Positions 16,548 through 26,048 of a stretch of 64,000 nt of DNA are shown piece by piece (position 1 is the first letter of the stretch; the number at the start of each line of letters is the position of its first letter). The translations under genes and the position numbers were made by a program. The notes under the pieces are model-generated. The model was given only the letters and a program-made list of their open reading frames with translations. It did not search any database and was not told the DNA's origin. The stretch covers positions 1 to 64,000 of the forward strand of contig CAUSWF010000004.1 of the NCBI GenBank assembly GCA_963535465.1. Reading direction: 5' to 3'. The stretch is from CAUSWF01 sp963535465. GTDB lineage: Bacteria; Bacillota_I; Bacilli_A; RF39; UBA660.

Positions 16548-17317
16548 GTAAAGTATTTATAAGCATTGGAACAATACAAATATATTATTATTCTATCTTT
16601 ATACTTTTAGGAATGCTATCAGCATCACTTATACTTTATATAAATGCTAAAAAGGAAAATATAGACATAGATAAATTATTAGATATAGTTTTTTATACAG
16701 TAATATTTTCTCTATTAGGCGCAAGACTTCATTATGTATTATTTAATTTAGACTATTACATCAAAAATCCTTTAGAAATAATACAAACTTATAAAGGTGG
16801 GTTAGCAATACATGGTGGAATAATATTTGGAATAATTACTATATATGTATTAGCTAAGAAAAAGAATATAAAATTCACTAAAATATTAGATATATCAGCC
16901 CCAGCTTTATTGTTAGGACAAGCAATCGGCAGATGGGGAAACTTCTTTAATCAAGAAGCATATGGTAATATAACATCTCTAAAACATTTGATAGATATGC
17001 ATATTCCTAAGTTTATAAGAGATAATATGTATATAGATGGACTTTATAGAGAACCAATGTTCTTATATGAATCGATAGGATGTTTACTAGGATTTATAAT
17101 ATTAAGTATATTAAGAAGAAAAAAAGTATTAAAAGAAAACTCATCTGCAGCATTTTATCTTGTATGGTATGGAATACTTAGATTTATAATAGAATCAAGA
17201 AGATCAGATTCTCTAATGTTAGGAACATTAAAAGTAGCACAATTAATATCTATAATATTTATTCTAATAGGAATAATAATATTTATAAACAATCGAAAGA
17301 AGGCAAAACATGAATAA
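16544..17317 (+). CDS. lgt: prolipoprotein diacylglyceryl transferase
   Basis: Lgt moves a diacylglyceryl group from phosphatidylglycerol to the lipobox cysteine of prolipoproteins, the first step of lipoprotein maturation in the membrane. The signature GQAIGRWGNFFNQEAYG is present (about residues 124-140), together with GARLHYVLFN and the HGG motif. About seven membrane segments and length 257 are typical. It overlaps both neighbours slightly, so expression is coupled with the YvlD-like gene and yvcK. Confidence 0.96.
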   Translation: MSKVFISIGTIQIYYYSIFILLGMLSASLILYINAKKENIDIDKLLDIVFYTVIFSLLGARLHYVLFNLDYYIKNPLEIIQTYKGGLAIHGGIIFGIITIYVLAKKKNIKFTKILDISAPALLLGQAIGRWGNFFNQEAYGNITSLKHLIDMHIPKFIRDNMYIDGLYREPMFLYESIGCLLGFIILSILRRKKVLKENSSAAFYLVWYGILRFIIESRRSDSLMLGTLKVAQLISIIFILIGIIIFINNRKKAKHE

Positions 17318-18260
17318 AAAAGTAGTAATATTTGGAGGAGGAACAGGATTATCTTATTTATTAAGAGGATTAAAAAAGTTTCCAATAGATATAACCGCAG
17401 TAATATCGGTATCAGATGACGGAGGGTCAACTGGTAGACTTAGAAAAGAGTTTAATACTATTGCAGTAGGAGATATCAGAAAAGTAATAGTAGCTCTATC
17501 AGAAATAGATCAGCCTATAAGAGATATGATGTCATATAGATTTAACACATCATCTGACTTAGATGGACATGCTGTAGGAAATCTTATATTAACTTCTATG
17601 ATGGATATAACAGGATCAATAAAAAATTCAATTGAAGCATTAAGTAAATTATTAGATGTTAAACAAAAAGTCTTACCAATATCAGAAGATTATGATTTAA
17701 CATTAGTAGCTAAGATGGAAAATGGGAAAGTAGTAGAAGGGGAAGCTGAGATAACTAAATCAGAATCAAAAATAAAAAAAATATATTATAAAAAAGAACC
17801 TAAAGTTTTACCTGAAGTAATAGATGCAATAGATGAAGCAGACCTAGTAATATTTAGTATGGGTAGCCTATATACATCAGTTTTACCAAATATAATATGC
17901 AGACCTGTAAAAAAAGCATTAAAAAGATCTACCGCTCCTATAATGTATACTTGTAACATCGTTACTCAACCAGGAGAAACAGACTCATTTAAAGTTGGAG
18001 ATCATATTAGTTTAATAAATAAATATTTAGAAAAAAGAAAAGTAGATGTAGTTGTAGCTAATTCTGAAATAATACCTAAATATTTAGCAGAAAAATATTC
18101 AACAGCAGAACAAAAAGATCCAGTATTAATAGATAGAAATAAATTGGAGGATATGGAAGTAGAACTATTAGAAGATAACTTACTATTAGTAGAAAAAAAT
18201 ATTTTAAGACACAATAGTCTAAAATTAAGTTCAATTATATTTTCATATTTAATGAGATAA
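17310..18260 (+). CDS. yvcK: gluconeogenesis factor YvcK/CofD-like
   Basis: YvcK proteins bind UDP-sugars and are needed for cell shape and growth on gluconeogenic carbon in Bacillus. The glycine-rich start GGGTGLSYLLRGLKK and the SDDGGSTGRLR motif identify the family (CofD-like fold). Length 316 is normal. It overlaps lgt by eight bases and whiA by one base (TAATG). rapZ, which often comes first in this cluster, is absent. Confidence 0.95.
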   Translation: MNKKVVIFGGGTGLSYLLRGLKKFPIDITAVISVSDDGGSTGRLRKEFNTIAVGDIRKVIVALSEIDQPIRDMMSYRFNTSSDLDGHAVGNLILTSMMDITGSIKNSIEALSKLLDVKQKVLPISEDYDLTLVAKMENGKVVEGEAEITKSESKIKKIYYKKEPKVLPEVIDAIDEADLVIFSMGSLYTSVLPNIICRPVKKALKRSTAPIMYTCNIVTQPGETDSFKVGDHISLINKYLEKRKVDVVVANSEIIPKYLAEKYSTAEQKDPVLIDRNKLEDMEVELLEDNLLLVEKNILRHNSLKLSSIIFSYLMR

Positions 18261-19210
18261 TGTCATATACAACAAAAATAAAAAATGAAGCTGCAACAGT
18301 AGATATAACTACATCAGAAATAGTCGCAGAACTATCAGGTTTTATAAGAAATAATATGGTTATAAGAGAAAATAATATAACCTTATCATCAGAAAATAAA
18401 ACAATAATAGATAGAATGAACAAATATATAGAAGATATTTTTAAAATAACTCCTAAAATAGAAATAAGAAATTCTACTAATTTTTCTAAAAGAGACTTAT
18501 ATTTTCTATTAATACCATATAATAAAGATATTCTTACAACCGTAGGATATAGTGAAAATGAAGTATATTTAGATAATCCTCCTGAATATATAGTAGGAGG
18601 AAATGAAGAAATAAGAGCCTATCTAAGAGGAGTATTTTTTCATTCTGGAAGTATAAATGACCCTAAAACATCTAGATATCACATGGAAATATTAGTACTA
18701 GAACCAGAAGAAGCAATATTTGTACAAAAACTATTAAATATATTTGACTTAAATGCAAAGATTTTGAATAGAGATAAAGGTTATATGATTTATATTAAAG
18801 AAGCTGATAAAATAAGTGACTTTATAAAAATCATAGGAGCATCTGGAGCAGTACTATATTTTGAAAATGTCAGAATATATAGAGATAAAAAAAATAAAAC
18901 AAATAGACTAAATAATTGTGAACAAGCTAATACAGATAAAATAATATTAAGTGCAACAAAACAATTAGATGATATAAAGTTAATTGAAGAAACAGCATCA
19001 ATTTCATTACTTGATGAAAAAGAAGTTATAGTCCTAAATTATCGAAAAAAATACCCAGAAACATCACTAAAAGACTTGGCTCAAATAATTTCTCTAGAGA
19101 CGACAAAACCAATAACAAAATCAGGACTAAATCATAGATTACATAAGATCACTAATCTTGCTGAAAGAATTAGAAAAAATTTAAAAGAAATAGAAAATAT
19201 CCACAACTAA
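18260..19210 (+). CDS. whiA: WhiA family DNA-binding regulator
   Basis: WhiA joins a LAGLIDADG-homing-endonuclease-like domain without nuclease activity to a C-terminal helix-turn-helix. In Bacillus it influences cell division and chromosome segregation. The N-terminal region (SYTTKIKNEAATVDI, AELSGFIRN) and the domain around YLRGVFFHSGSIND are visible. The C-terminal part has the typical LKDLAQI...KSGLNHRLHKI block. Length 316 is normal. Its last codons form the 5' arm of an intrinsic terminator. Confidence 0.95.
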   Translation: MSYTTKIKNEAATVDITTSEIVAELSGFIRNNMVIRENNITLSSENKTIIDRMNKYIEDIFKITPKIEIRNSTNFSKRDLYFLLIPYNKDILTTVGYSENEVYLDNPPEYIVGGNEEIRAYLRGVFFHSGSINDPKTSRYHMEILVLEPEEAIFVQKLLNIFDLNAKILNRDKGYMIYIKEADKISDFIKIIGASGAVLYFENVRIYRDKKNKTNRLNNCEQANTDKIILSATKQLDDIKLIEETASISLLDEKEVIVLNYRKKYPETSLKDLAQIISLETTKPITKSGLNHRLHKITNLAERIRKNLKEIENIHN

Positions 19211-19224
19211 TGTGGATATTTTAT
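19197..19224 (+). terminator. terminator overlapping the whiA stop codon
   Basis: ATATCCACA (19197-19205) pairs with TGTGGATAT (19211-19219), and the loop ACTAA holds the whiA stop. A T-rich tail follows. It matches the metK terminator in stem and loop. Confidence 0.85.
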
Positions 19225-19275
19225 TTGTATATTTATATCGATATAAAAGTATGCTATATTATTAATGGTGATAAT

Positions 19276-20934
19276 ATGACAGAGAAGATAAAAGTAAAAA
19301 TAAACAACAAAGTAGAATTAGTAGATAAATTCACTACACTAGAAGAACTAGCTAAAAAACATGAAAAAGAATTTAAATATAAAATTTTATTAGGCAAAGT
19401 AAATAATTTACTAAAAGAATTAAATGAAAAAATAAGTGAAGATTCAGAAATAGAATTTATAGATTTAACAAGCAATATAGGAAGAAAAACATATTTTAGT
19501 GGATTAACCTACATTCTTATTCACGCAATAAAACTACTTTATGGTAAAAAAGCTAATATTAAGATGCTTCATGCCCTAGATAATGGTGTTTATATTGAAA
19601 CTAATTTCAATTTAACAAAAGAAAAAATAAGTGATATAAAGGCAGAAATACAACATATTGTAGATCAGGATTTACCAATAGAAAAATTAAATATTGATAG
19701 ATTAGAAGCAATAAAATATTTTAATATGATAGAAGATTATCCTAAAGCAAGATTGTTAAATTATACTCCAAATACATATATAAATTTATATAGATTGGGA
19801 AATGAATATAATTATTTTTATACACTTATGCCAACATCTACTGGAAAGATTAATGTATTTGATTTAATATACTTATCTAATAAAGGTTTTGTACTAAGAT
19901 ATCCTACTAAATACGATCCAAATATAGAGAATGAATATCATCATCATCATAATTTATTTGAGGTATTTAAAGAATTCCATGATTGGACAAAACTTATGCA
20001 TATTGAAACAACATCTGATTTAAATAAAATAGTTACAACAGGTAAAATAAATGATTTAATTATGATAGATGAAACACTACAAAAAAATAAACTTATGACT
20101 ATTGCTCAAGAAATAAATAAAAATAGTGATAAGCTAAAAATAGTATTAATCGCAGGACCATCATCATCAGGTAAAACCACAACTTCAAGAAAATTATGTA
20201 TGTATTTAAATAGTTTTGGTTTAACTCCAAGAGTAATATCTATGGATGATTATTTTGTAGAAAGAGAAAAAACGCCATTACTATCAGATGGAACTAAAGA
20301 CTATGAGACTTTAGACGCTGTAGATTTAGAACTATTTGATAAACAAATTGGAGATTTACTAAGTGGTAAGAAAGTAAAAGTACCAAAGTTTAATTTTATA
20401 TCAGGAAAAAAAGAATATAAAGAAGAAATGTATTTAAATGAAAGTGATATTATCATAATAGAAGGAATACATGCACTAAACGATAAAATATTAACTAATA
20501 TTCCAAGAGACAGAAAATATATGATATCATTATCTACATTTACAGAGATTAATATAGATAATCATAATAGAATATCAACAACAGACAATAGATTATTAAG
20601 AAGAATATTAAGAGATTCAAGAACTAGAAATAGACCTGTAGAAGACTCATTATCATCTTGGCATAAAGTAAGAGATGGAGAAGAAAAATATATTTTCCCA
20701 TATCAAGATAACGCTGACATAATAGTAAACTCAGCATTAATATATGAATTTGGAGTATTAAAAACTTATGTAGAACCACTACTATATTCAGTTCCAACAT
20801 CATCCCCTGCATATGAAGAAGCAAAACGACTTATAAACATTTTAAGATTATTTCTACCAATGCCAGCAGATGCAGTACCAGAAGACTCAGTATTAAGAGA
20901 GTTTATAGGTAAATCATATTTTAATGCAGAATAA
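19276..20934 (+). CDS. nucleoside (uridine) kinase with TGS domain
   Basis: A 552-residue fusion protein. A TGS domain (about 1-65) is followed by a region similar to the second N-terminal domain of threonyl-tRNA synthetase (about 66-260, containing HALDNGVYIE and HHHHNLF). A P-loop uridine kinase/phosphoribulokinase domain completes it: Walker A GPSSSGKTT near residues 293-301, then MDDYF and IIIEGIHAL. The family phosphorylates nucleosides, probably pyrimidine type. The longer frame from 19210 runs through the whiA terminator, so ATG 19276 behind GGTGAT is preferred. Confidence 0.88.
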   Translation: MTEKIKVKINNKVELVDKFTTLEELAKKHEKEFKYKILLGKVNNLLKELNEKISEDSEIEFIDLTSNIGRKTYFSGLTYILIHAIKLLYGKKANIKMLHALDNGVYIETNFNLTKEKISDIKAEIQHIVDQDLPIEKLNIDRLEAIKYFNMIEDYPKARLLNYTPNTYINLYRLGNEYNYFYTLMPTSTGKINVFDLIYLSNKGFVLRYPTKYDPNIENEYHHHHNLFEVFKEFHDWTKLMHIETTSDLNKIVTTGKINDLIMIDETLQKNKLMTIAQEINKNSDKLKIVLIAGPSSSGKTTTSRKLCMYLNSFGLTPRVISMDDYFVEREKTPLLSDGTKDYETLDAVDLELFDKQIGDLLSGKKVKVPKFNFISGKKEYKEEMYLNESDIIIIEGIHALNDKILTNIPRDRKYMISLSTFTEINIDNHNRISTTDNRLLRRILRDSRTRNRPVEDSLSSWHKVRDGEEKYIFPYQDNADIIVNSALIYEFGVLKTYVEPLLYSVPTSSPAYEEAKRLINILRLFLPMPADAVPEDSVLREFIGKSYFNAE

Positions 20935-20962
20935 TATCCACAACCTATGTGGATATTTTAAT
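20934..20962 (+). terminator. terminator after the nucleoside kinase
   Basis: ATATCCACA (20934-20942) pairs with TGTGGATAT (20948-20956) around ACCTA, then a T-rich tail. This is the third copy of the same stem. Confidence 0.88.
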
Positions 20963-20988
20963 TTTTACATAAATACTTGTAAAATTAT

Positions 20989-21027
20989 CAACAAGTTGTT
21001 GTTAATAAAAATATAAATAAATATAAT
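20989..21027 (+). promoter_or_regulatory. gap promoter with palindrome over -35
   Basis: TTGTTA (20999-21004), a 17-bp spacer and TATAAT (21022-21027) form a good promoter. CAACA (20989-20993) and TGTTG (20997-21001) make a small palindrome that overlaps the -35 box and could be an operator. Confidence 0.55.
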
Positions 21028-21043
21028 TTATATAGGAGGATTT

Positions 21044-22045
21044 ATGATAAAAGTAGCAATAAATGGATTTGGAAGAATAGGAAGACTAGCATATAGAATG
21101 ATGATAGAAGATAAAGATTTCGAAGTAGTATGTATAAATGACTTAGGGGAAAAAGAAGAATTAGCATATCTATTAAAATATGATACAACTCATAGAACTA
21201 TAGATAATAAAAATATAAAAGTAGATGGAGATTACTTAGTATATGATGATAAAAAAACTCTAATAACATCATTTACTAATCCAGAAGAATTACCATGGGC
21301 TAATTTAGATGTTGATGTAGTATTAGAGTGTACTGGACATTTTACTGATAAAGAAAAAGCATCTCTTCATTTAAAAGCGGGAGCTAAAAAAGTAATAATA
21401 TCAGCTCCAGCAAAAGGAGATATTAAAACAATAGTATATAATGTAAATCATAATACCCTAACAAAAGAAGATAATATCATAAGTGCAGCATCTTGTACTA
21501 CAAATGGACTAGCTCCTGTAGTTGATTTATTAGATAAAGAATATGGAATTATAAAAGGATATATGACAACAGTTCATGCCTATACAAATGATCAATCCAC
21601 TCAAGATGCTTCACATAAAAAAGGTTACTTATCAAGAAGAGGAAGAGCTGCCGCTGAAAATATAATACCAGCATCAACAGGAGCAGCTAAAGCAATCGGC
21701 TTAGTATGTAAAAATCTAGATAAAAAATTATCAGGTATCGCATTAAGAGTACCAGTAGTTGATGGTTCAGTAATAGACTTAACATTAGAATTAAATAAAA
21801 ATGTAACAAAAGAAGAAGTAAATAATCTATTTAAAAATAACACAAATGAAACAATTAATTATACAGAAGACCCAATAGTATCATCTGATGTAATTGGAAT
21901 GAAATATGCAACTTTAGTAGATGGATTATCAACAGATATACTAGAAGTAGACGGAAAACAACTATTAAAAATAATAACTTGGTATGATAATGAAACATCA
22001 TTCACAGCCCAAATGTTAAGAACAACAAAATACTTAATGAAATAA
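21044..22045 (+). CDS. gap: glyceraldehyde-3-phosphate dehydrogenase
   Basis: GAPDH oxidises glyceraldehyde-3-phosphate to 1,3-bisphosphoglycerate with NAD in glycolysis. The Rossmann start INGFGRIGRLAYRMM, the catalytic SCTTN box with C151, and the partner histidine in VHAYTNDQ are all present. Length 333 is normal. It has its own promoter and terminator, and a clear AGGAGG site. pgk follows under a separate promoter. Confidence 0.98.
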   Translation: MIKVAINGFGRIGRLAYRMMIEDKDFEVVCINDLGEKEELAYLLKYDTTHRTIDNKNIKVDGDYLVYDDKKTLITSFTNPEELPWANLDVDVVLECTGHFTDKEKASLHLKAGAKKVIISAPAKGDIKTIVYNVNHNTLTKEDNIISAASCTTNGLAPVVDLLDKEYGIIKGYMTTVHAYTNDQSTQDASHKKGYLSRRGRAAAENIIPASTGAAKAIGLVCKNLDKKLSGIALRVPVVDGSVIDLTLELNKNVTKEEVNNLFKNNTNETINYTEDPIVSSDVIGMKYATLVDGLSTDILEVDGKQLLKIITWYDNETSFTAQMLRTTKYLMK

Positions 22046-22064
22046 GGACAGAAGTCCTTTTTTA
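22044..22064 (+). terminator. terminator after gap
   Basis: AAGGAC (22044-22049) pairs with GTCCTT (22054-22059), loop AGAA, followed by T-run. Confidence 0.85.
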
Positions 22065-22078
22065 TTGCTTCATATTTG

Positions 22079-22107
22079 TTGCAGCAAAAAAGAAGAGATG
22101 CTATACT
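22079..22107 (+). promoter_or_regulatory. pgk promoter
   Basis: TTGCAG (22079-22084), a 17-bp spacer and TATACT (22102-22107) with an upstream TG (extended -10). Confidence 0.65.
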
Positions 22108-22134
22108 AATAAAAAGAAGACTGGAGGAATATCC

Positions 22135-23286
22135 TTGAAAACTATAAGAGAATTAAATTTAGAAAATAAAAAAGTTCTACTTAGAGTAGACTTCAATGTT
22201 CCAATCAAAAATAATCAAATATTAGACGATGCAAGGATAATATCTGCTTTAGATACCATAAACTATTTATTAGAAAAAAATGCTAAAATAATAATATTAT
22301 CACACCTAGGTAGAATAAAAGAAGAAAAAGATAAAGAAAAAAACAGTTTGAGTATAGTTTCTAAAAGATTAGGTGAATTATTAAATAAAGAAATAATATT
22401 TATAAATAACACAAGAGGCAAAACTTTAGAAGATAAAATATCTACTATGAAAAATAAAGATATATTATTAATAGAAAATACCAGATTTGAAGATTATCCA
22501 AATAAATTAGAGAGTAATAATGATGAAAAATTAGGCAAATATTGGGCATCTCTAGGAGATGTATTTATAAATGATGCCTTCGCAACACTACATAGAAAAC
22601 ATGCATCAAATGTAGGAATTGCAAGTAATATAAAAGAAAAAGGAATAGGCTTTTTAGTAGAAAAAGAATTATATCACTTAGAAGAAGTTATAGAAAATAA
22701 AAATAAACTAACTCTAATATTAGGGGGTTCTAAGGTAAAAGATAAATTAGAACTAATAAATAATTTAATAGCTGATGTAGAACAAATTCTAATAGGTGGA
22801 GGTATGGCAAATACTTTCTTAAAAGCCAAAGGAATAGATATAGGGAAATCTATATATGAAGAAGATTTAATAGAAACATGTAAAGACATATTAAATAAAT
22901 ATGGTAATAAAATAATATTACCAATAGACTATGTTTTATCAGATAACATATCAAACAAACCGATAAATGATAATATCAGAAATCTAATGATTTTAGATAT
23001 TGGAGAAAAAACAATTGAATTATTTAAAAATAATTTAAAAGATAAAGACTTAGTATTTTGGAATGGACCACTAGGAGCATATGAAAACAAATATTATGCA
23101 AATGGAACTAATAAAATACTTGAATTTTTAGTAAAAAACAATATAAAGACAGTATTAGGTGGCGGAGATATAGTAGCTGCATCAAAAAAATATGCAGATA
23201 AATTATATTATGTATCAACAGGTGGTGGAGCATCCCTTGAATTCCTAGCAAAATCAAATCTACCTGGATTAGAAGAAATGAAATAG
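22135..23286 (+). CDS. pgk: phosphoglycerate kinase
   Basis: Pgk transfers the acyl phosphate of 1,3-bisphosphoglycerate to ADP in glycolysis. The signature KVLLRVDFNVPI is at about residues 13-24. Substrate residues in SHLGR and RFEDYP and the C-terminal GGGDIVAA and STGGGASLEFL loops are present. Length 383 is slightly short of the usual 390-400. The start codon is TTG with GGAGG upstream; no ATG suits the conserved N-terminus. The next small gene begins eight bases after the stop. Confidence 0.97.
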   Translation: MKTIRELNLENKKVLLRVDFNVPIKNNQILDDARIISALDTINYLLEKNAKIIILSHLGRIKEEKDKEKNSLSIVSKRLGELLNKEIIFINNTRGKTLEDKISTMKNKDILLIENTRFEDYPNKLESNNDEKLGKYWASLGDVFINDAFATLHRKHASNVGIASNIKEKGIGFLVEKELYHLEEVIENKNKLTLILGGSKVKDKLELINNLIADVEQILIGGGMANTFLKAKGIDIGKSIYEEDLIETCKDILNKYGNKIILPIDYVLSDNISNKPINDNIRNLMILDIGEKTIELFKNNLKDKDLVFWNGPLGAYENKYYANGTNKILEFLVKNNIKTVLGGGDIVAASKKYADKLYYVSTGGGASLEFLAKSNLPGLEEMK

Positions 23287-23293
23287 GTGAAGT

Positions 23294-23800
23294 ATGTTAA
23301 AGTTTATAGAAGCAAACCCATATAGTGAAAAAGATAATTATTTATTTAAAAAGTATATTGAATTAACAGGTTCAAATACAAATGCTATAGGCATATTTGA
23401 AAGAGAAAGATTATCATATACAGAAGAAGAATATAAAAATAATCAATTATTATCACAGACAACAGAAAAGGTATATTACATATATGATGATATATCATCT
23501 GACATAATAGACTCATGCATAGTACATGAAGAAAAAGACTTAAAGGAAGCTTCTATTTATTTTGACTATAAAGAAACACATAAAAAAACAAACTTATTAG
23601 AAGAAGTATTAACATTATGCAAAAAAAACAATATAAAAATAATGATTATACATATAAATAAAAAAGATAAATTATTACAAAAAAAATTAAATAATGATGA
23701 CTACGAATTTTTAGGAGATGATATGGCTGATAATGATAGTTTAATCTTCCTACAAGAAAAAGTAGATTATAAAGAAATTAAAATTGGAAAGAGCTTATAA
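23294..23800 (+). CDS. hypothetical protein, possibly GNAT-like
   Basis: A 168-residue soluble acidic protein that I do not recognise with certainty. The alternation of strands and helices, and the ending HINKKDKLLQKKLNNDDYEFLGDD, resemble the last part of a GNAT acetyltransferase, but the acetyl-CoA loop is not evident. It is tightly placed between pgk and the flippase-like gene (one-base overlap with the latter), which suggests a role tied to that operon rather than to glycolysis. Confidence 0.6.
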   Translation: MLKFIEANPYSEKDNYLFKKYIELTGSNTNAIGIFERERLSYTEEEYKNNQLLSQTTEKVYYIYDDISSDIIDSCIVHEEKDLKEASIYFDYKETHKKTNLLEEVLTLCKKNNIKIMIIHINKKDKLLQKKLNNDDYEFLGDDMADNDSLIFLQEKVDYKEIKIGKSL

Positions 23801-24801
23801 TGAATAATAAAAAATCTAAAATAAATAGCATATTGATAACAATATTAATGGTAATAATACTAATTGTTGTAGTAAAAGATGACTATAAACAAATATTACA
23901 AATTTTAACTAAAATGAATCTAATATTTATTTTATTGGCAATACTATCATACTCTATGTATGTAATACTATATGGATATCTTGGATATATAACAATAAAT
24001 CAAAAAGATAAAGTATCGCTGTTAACATCTATTAAATTATATTTAATCAATTTATTTTTTAGTGGTATAACACCATTTGCCTATGGCGGAGAACCTATGC
24101 AAATATATTACTTAACTAAATATGATATTAAATTAGAAGACGCAACTAACGCTGTAATAATTGATTATATCTTGTACCAAATATCACTATTATTAATAGG
24201 AATATTTGCTCTAATATATAATAGTCTTTTTCATGTATATGATATAACACTAGAAATAAAATATGCACTAATACTAGGATATGCAGTTAATATAATCGGA
24301 ATATTAGTATTATCAGGATCGATATTTGCTAAAAATACTATGCAAAAGATAATAACTAATATAATAGTGTTTTTATCAAAAATAAAATTAATTAAGAATA
24401 AAGAAGAAAGATTAGAAAAAACAAATAAACAAATAGATGATTTCTATCTATCAAGTAGAACTATGATAAATAGAAAAGGATTTATAAAAAAAGCATTATT
24501 TATAAATATATTATCTCTATCATTTAGACATTTAACCGCAGCATTTATTATTTATGCATCAGGAATATATAAACTAAATCCTCTTCAAGCATTTACCGCA
24601 AGCGCATTAACATTTGTCTGCGCAGCATTCATACCAATACCTGGAGGCTCAGGCGGAACAGAATATTTCTTTGTAAAATTTATTTCAAAATATATGCTTG
24701 AGCCATTCGCAAAAGTAATTTTATTAAGTTGGAGATTAATAACATATTATTTACCTATGATAATAGGTTTGATATTAACAAAAACAGGAGGAAAAAAATG
24801 A
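23800..24801 (+). CDS. flippase-like membrane protein (YbhN/UPF0104, MprF N-terminal type)
   Basis: A 333-residue polytopic protein with about eight hydrophobic segments, related to the lysylphosphatidylglycerol synthetase N-terminal/UPF0104 family. Typical features are YGYLGYITIN near the second span, the FFSGITPFAYGGEPMQIYYL block (about residues 85-104), and PIPGGSGGTEYFF (about 287-299). The family is thought to move or organise membrane lipids. The aminoacyl transferase domain of MprF is absent. The stop overlaps the start of a glycolipid glycosyltransferase (ATGA), which supports a joint role in membrane glycolipid handling. Confidence 0.85.
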   Translation: MNNKKSKINSILITILMVIILIVVVKDDYKQILQILTKMNLIFILLAILSYSMYVILYGYLGYITINQKDKVSLLTSIKLYLINLFFSGITPFAYGGEPMQIYYLTKYDIKLEDATNAVIIDYILYQISLLLIGIFALIYNSLFHVYDITLEIKYALILGYAVNIIGILVLSGSIFAKNTMQKIITNIIVFLSKIKLIKNKEERLEKTNKQIDDFYLSSRTMINRKGFIKKALFINILSLSFRHLTAAFIIYASGIYKLNPLQAFTASALTFVCAAFIPIPGGSGGTEYFFVKFISKYMLEPFAKVILLSWRLITYYLPMIIGLILTKTGGKK

Positions 24802-26048
24802 GAATAGGACTATTTACAGATACCTATCCACCATATATAAATGGAGTATCTACTTCAGTTAACATGCTTAAAAATTCATTAGAAGAATTAGGGCATACAG
24901 TATATGTAATAACAGTAAATCCAAAATCAGTTCTAAAATATGAATATGATGAAAAAAATAAAATATTAAAAGTACCTGGCATAGAAACAGGAATATATGA
25001 CTATAGACTTGGTAAAATATATTCATCAAAAGTAGCTAAAAAAATAAAAGAATGGAAATTAGATGTTATTCATTCACATTCAGAATTTAGTATGGGAATA
25101 ATGGCTAGAATGATAGGAAGAGAATTAAATCTACCAATAATTCATACCTACCATACTCTTCTAGAAGATTATACTTATTATGTATTACCAAAGATGTTTG
25201 ATGGGGTAACTACTAAATTAGTAGAATATCTAACAAAGTTTTACTGTGAAACTACTGCTGCTGAAGTAATAGTCCCAACAGAAAAAATATATGAACTATT
25301 TAGAGATAAATATAAACTATCAAAACAGCTTAACATAATACCAACAGGTATAGAAGTAGAAAGATTTAAAAAAGAGAAGTTAGATAAGAAACTGCTTTTA
25401 AAATTAAGAAAAGAATATAATCTATCAAAGAAAGACTTTGTTATAATTACAGTAGGTAGATTAGCTAAAGAAAAGAACTTTGAATTAACGATAAAAGCAA
25501 TGAAAAAAATAATTAAACAAGCGCCTAATATAAAATTATTAATAGTAGGGGATGGCCCTTATAAAGAAGAATTACAAAAAATTACTAAAGAGGAAAAAGT
25601 CAATAACAATGTAATATTTGTAGGTAAAGTAGCTTGGGATGATATGCCTTATTACTATGGATTAGGAGATATTTACACATCCGCTTCACTATCAGAAACT
25701 CAAGGTCTAACAGTAATAGAAGCTATGGCAGGAGGATTAACTCCAGTATGTATAAAAGATCAAGCCTTTTCATCGATGATAACTAATACACTGGATGGAT
25801 ATATTTATAAAAATGTAGATGAGTATCAAACTATAGTTTTAAAATTAAGTAAAAATAAAAAACTTTTAGATATCACTTCTAAAAAAGGAATAGAAAAAGC
25901 TGATGAATATAGTGCAAATACATATGCAAAGAAAGTATTAAAGGTATATAATAAAGCTATAAAAGAAAAAAAAGAGGATAATAGATATGGAATCTTCTCA
26001 AAAATCTACAACAAACTAAAAGGAGATAAAAATGTTAGTTCTAAATAA
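24798..26048 (+). CDS. GT4 glycosyltransferase, probable diacylglycerol glucosyltransferase
   Basis: A 416-residue family 4 glycosyltransferase with GT-B fold, closest in pattern to 1,2-diacylglycerol 3-alpha-glucosyltransferases that make membrane glucolipids in Acholeplasma and streptococci. The start MRIGLFTDTYPPYINGVSTS is typical. The E-x7-E donor-site motif is in SETQGLTVIEAMAGG, and VGRLAKEKN marks the C-terminal domain. An upstream in-frame start at 24729 lies inside the flippase gene; ATG 24798 with AGGAGG is preferred. It overlaps tpiA by 17 bases. Confidence 0.87.
   Translation: MRIGLFTDTYPPYINGVSTSVNMLKNSLEELGHTVYVITVNPKSVLKYEYDEKNKILKVPGIETGIYDYRLGKIYSSKVAKKIKEWKLDVIHSHSEFSMGIMARMIGRELNLPIIHTYHTLLEDYTYYVLPKMFDGVTTKLVEYLTKFYCETTAAEVIVPTEKIYELFRDKYKLSKQLNIIPTGIEVERFKKEKLDKKLLLKLRKEYNLSKKDFVIITVGRLAKEKNFELTIKAMKKIIKQAPNIKLLIVGDGPYKEELQKITKEEKVNNNVIFVGKVAWDDMPYYYGLGDIYTSASLSETQGLTVIEAMAGGLTPVCIKDQAFSSMITNTLDGYIYKNVDEYQTIVLKLSKNKKLLDITSKKGIEKADEYSANTYAKKVLKVYNKAIKEKKEDNRYGIFSKIYNKLKGDKNVSSK

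Noticed and set aside
19210..19275. Longer N-terminus for the nucleoside kinase
   Set aside because: The added residues come from the whiA terminator; the TGS domain starts at ATG 19276.
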